Of a stretch of 32,559 bases of DNA, positions 30,946 to 32,559 are shown piece after piece. The position numbers and the translations under genes are program-made. The stretch's first letter is position 1. Every line of letters begins with the position of its first letter. The notes under the pieces were generated by a model, which ran no database searches, was not told the DNA's origin, and saw only the letters and a program-made list of their open reading frames with translations. Source of the stretch: JBGPEQ01 sp050180895. GTDB lineage: Bacteria > Pseudomonadota > Alphaproteobacteria > Dongiales > Dongiaceae. The DNA is taken from assembly GCA_050180895.1 (NCBI GenBank), contig JBFXDS010000022.1, positions 1 through 32,559 of the forward strand. Direction: 5' to 3'.

Positions 30946-31755
30946 TCAGCGCGTCGCCGTGATCACGTGGGCCTGGATCTTGCTGTCGATCGGGCCGGGG
31001 CCGAAACGCGCGGCGACGGCGTCGGCCGCCGCCGCCGTGGCCTCCTCGAGCCGGCCCGCGTCGCGCGCCTCGATCTCGCCGCGCAGCGGGCTGCCCTGGC
31101 AGAATCCCGCGGCGGGATCGCGCGGGGAAGGGGCGCGGCCGCGCTTCTCCACCGTCTCGATCTCGATGCGGCCGAACCCGGCCTGCCGGAGCTGTTCGCG
31201 GATCACCGCGACATCGTGATGCCCGTGCGGCGTGCGCGCCAGGAAGCGCGGCGGGTCCGCCGGGAACAGGGCCGCCACCGCCTCCGTCACCACGCGGCTG
31301 ACCTCGTTGTCTTCGATGCGGTCCCAGACGTTGAACAGGAACGTCCCGCCGGGCCGCAGCACGCGCCGCGCCTCGCGATAGCCGGCGACCTTGTGGGGGA
31401 AGAACATGACCCCGAACTGGCACACCACGGCGTCGTAGGCGCCGTCCGCGAAGGGCAGGGCGAGGGCGTCCGCCTGGCGCCAGGTCACGTTGGTCGCCTC
31501 GGTGCGAGTCGCCGCGTAGTCGACCATCGCCTGGTTGAGGTCGCTCGCGGTGATCGAGGCCTCGCCCGGCAGGGCGCGCGCCATCGCCCGCGTGACGATC
31601 CCCGTCCCCGCCGCGGTCTCCAGCACGTCCCGTGGCGCCAGCCGGGCGACCCGCGCCGCCATGTCCTCGGCATAGGGCTCGAAGATGAAGGGGCCGAGAT
31701 AGCGGTCATAGAGCGCCGGTATCGAACCGACGAAGAGCGTGTCTGCCTGTGTCAT
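30946..31755 (-). CDS. SAM-dependent class I methyltransferase
   Basis: A 269-residue cytoplasmic protein beginning MTQADTLFVGSIPALYDRYL. Motif I is VLETAAGTGIVTRAMARALP (about residues 44-63), with the following acidic strand end ITASDLNQAMVDYA. Motif II/III regions are ADALALPFADGAYDAVVCQF and EARRVLRPGGTFLFNVWDRI. It is a UbiE/methyltransferase-11 type enzyme; the substrate is unknown. The ATG at 31755 has GGGAGG upstream. The neighbouring repeat-rich stretch gives no functional clue, and no operon partner is visible. Confidence 0.88.
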   Translation of the reverse strand: MTQADTLFVGSIPALYDRYLGPFIFEPYAEDMAARVARLAPRDVLETAAGTGIVTRAMARALPGEASITASDLNQAMVDYAATRTEATNVTWRQADALALPFADGAYDAVVCQFGVMFFPHKVAGYREARRVLRPGGTFLFNVWDRIEDNEVSRVVTEAVAALFPADPPRFLARTPHGHHDVAVIREQLRQAGFGRIEIETVEKRGRAPSPRDPAAGFCQGSPLRGEIEARDAGRLEEATAAAADAVAARFGPGPIDSKIQAHVITATR

Positions 31756-32017
31756 GACGATGCCTCCCGCTCCGGGCGCCGCTGAAATGATACGTCCACG
31801 GCCGATGGCGGGCGAGGCGGAAACCGCTCTTGACATGTTCTCTTTTTGTTCGTAACATGCCGCTTCAAGCCGGCCGAGCGAAAATCTCGATCCGAGGAGA
31901 TCGTCGCGCGGCCGGGGCCGATATTTGACATCGTGGATATGGTCGTCGTTCCCGGCCGCCACTTCGCCGCCGGGTCCGGCTGCCGATTGCCCCCGACATA
32001 AACGCGAGCCGGTCGAT

Positions 32018-32140
32018 CCCGCTGGGCATGGGGTCCATCGCTCGATTTCGATGGCGTCGGGGCGAGCGGCGCTCGCCCTCGTGCCGCCAACCGTCCGCCG
32101 CGTCTCGGCCGACCTGCCCCGGCGAGCGCCGCTCGCCCCT
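32018..32140. repeat. Direct repeat block A with internal inverted repeat
   Basis: The block starts with CCCGCTGGGCATGGGGTCC (32018-32036), continues TCGATTT and contains GGGGCGAGCGGCGCTCGCCC (32059-32078) and its approximate inverse GGCGAGCGCCGCTCGCCCC (32121-32139). It is repeated at 32317-32440 with a few substitutions, and its header alone recurs at 32159. Confidence 0.88.
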
Positions 32141-32158
32141 ACGCGGCCAACGTCACTC

Positions 32159-32303
32159 CCCGCTGGGCATGGGGTCCTTCGTTCATTTCTGCGACGAGGA
32201 GGGTTCACGCGGAGACGCGAAGGCGCGGAGGGCCTAACGGCAGGCACGACCCGGACGCGGCCTCACGCCAATTCTGCTCCGCGCCTCCGCGGCTCCGCGT
32301 GAA
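32159..32303. repeat. Repeat block B: same header with a different palindromic body
   Basis: The header CCCGCTGGGCATGGGGTCC (32159-32177) is identical to that of blocks A and C, but it is followed by another inverted repeat with arms TTCACGCGGA (32204-32213) and TCCGCGTGAA (32294-32303) and further GC-rich pairs inside. So one header sequence precedes two unrelated palindromes. Confidence 0.82.
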
Positions 32304-32316
32304 TCGAATCCGCTGT

Positions 32317-32440
32317 CCCGCTGGGCATGGGGTCCTTCGCTCGATTTGAATGGAGTAGGGGCGAGCGGCGCTCGCCCTCGCGCCGCCAACCGTCCGCCGC
32401 GTCTCGACCGCCCCCGCCCCGGGCGAGCGCCACTCGCCCC
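32317..32440. repeat. Direct repeat block C, second copy of block A
   Basis: Header CCCGCTGGGCATGGGGTCC (32317-32335), then TTCGCTCGATTTGAATGG and the GGGGCGAGCGGCGCTCGCCC core with the same downstream order as block A (CCGCCAACCGTCCGCCGCGT), ending in GGGCGAGCGCCACTCGCCCC. The two 123-124-bp copies are 299 bases apart in direct orientation, so recombination between them would delete block B. Confidence 0.88.
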
Positions 32441-32467
32441 TTGTCTGTGTGAATCATGACAGAGTGA

Positions 32468-32506
32468 GGCCCGTTCCCGGGACCGTTTGAGTCCCGGGAA
32501 CGGGCC
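32468..32506. other. Perfect 16-bp stem-loop
   Basis: GGCCCGTTCCCGGGAC (32468-32483) pairs with GTCCCGGGAACGGGCC (32491-32506) around a 7-base loop, CGTTTGA. No T run follows on either strand. It may be a terminator of a gene beyond the window edge or another small palindromic repeat. Confidence 0.75.
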
Positions 32507-32559
32507 GGCCGAGACCGTCTCGCCCCTCGGCTGACACCGGGATGTAGCAAGGTCCGGCC

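Larger units (their letters stand above)
31756..32559. other. Repeat-rich gene-free region
   Basis: Over 800 bp without a convincing gene. 31756-32017 holds the upstream region of the methyltransferase gene, with an AT-richer patch near 31834-31862 (TTCTCTTTTTGTTCGTAACA) that could contain its promoter. 32018-32440 is a mosaic of repeats described separately, and 32468-32506 is a perfect hairpin. Open frames on both strands are arginine- and serine-rich and coincide with inverted repeats, so they are not counted as genes. Confidence 0.7.

Noticed and set aside
32028..32550. Several frames of 69-125 codons in the repeat-rich right end
   Set aside because: They are built from the direct and inverted repeats and have Arg/Ser/Pro-rich composition without starts supported by ribosome binding sites.

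Overview
This window looks like chromosome of a GC-rich alphaproteobacterium, most likely Rhodospirillales-like. The evidence is a GapR (DUF2312) nucleoid protein, a DUF1244 protein, hopanoid genes hpnB and hpnC, and an ActP-like symporter with its small DUF4212 subunit next to an ScfR-type regulator. The species cannot be named from the sequence. No rRNA, tRNA, CRISPR array, phage or plasmid backbone was seen.

Layout. 1-300: the upstream end of an IS110-family element that has inserted inside a palindromic repeat; its noncoding end folds like a bridge RNA with guides matching that repeat. 377-3683: small housekeeping genes (unknown protein, DUF1244, 2OG-Fe(II) oxygenase, MarR regulator, GapR, EamA exporter). 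3694-9226: a complete five-gene oligopeptide/dipeptide ABC importer (oppABCDF order, minus strand), with a large hairpin between the binding protein and the first permease. 9393-12033: a beta-lactamase-like serine hydrolase, a YceI protein and a membrane protein. 12270-15448: ettA and a CBS/DUF294 nucleotidyltransferase-like protein. 15474-20839: a probable short-chain-fatty-acid (acetate-type) uptake locus, where an XRE/ScfR regulator operon diverges from the DUF4212 plus sodium:solute symporter pair across an AT-rich control region carrying repeated TTTACAA boxes; two small membrane proteins follow. 20925-24716: a small membrane protein, dxr (MEP isoprenoid pathway) and hpnB-hpnC (hopanoid pathway). 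24726-27479: a GYD protein, a class III nucleotide cyclase and a universal stress protein. 27626-30052: a tightly overlapping minus-strand operon of a frameshifted GNAT acetyltransferase, a BP74-like lipoprotein and three DUF1801 proteins. 30226-30799: two tandem paralogous small lipoproteins. 30946-31755: a SAM methyltransferase. 31756-32559: a gene-free stretch built of mosaic direct and inverted repeats.

The strongest non-routine signal is the IS110 end. Its predicted RNA has a stem, an internal loop and a cap hairpin, and the two sides of the loop match the two halves of the palindromic repeat on opposite strands, as expected of a bridge RNA target-binding loop. The element sits in exactly that repeat, and three uninterrupted copies of the repeat occur elsewhere in the window. 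Other points of interest are a histidine-kinase-like dimerisation segment lacking its histidine inside the ScfR-type regulator, the TTTACAA operator array, the DUF1801 triplet operon with a frameshifted first gene, and the tandem lipoprotein duplication.
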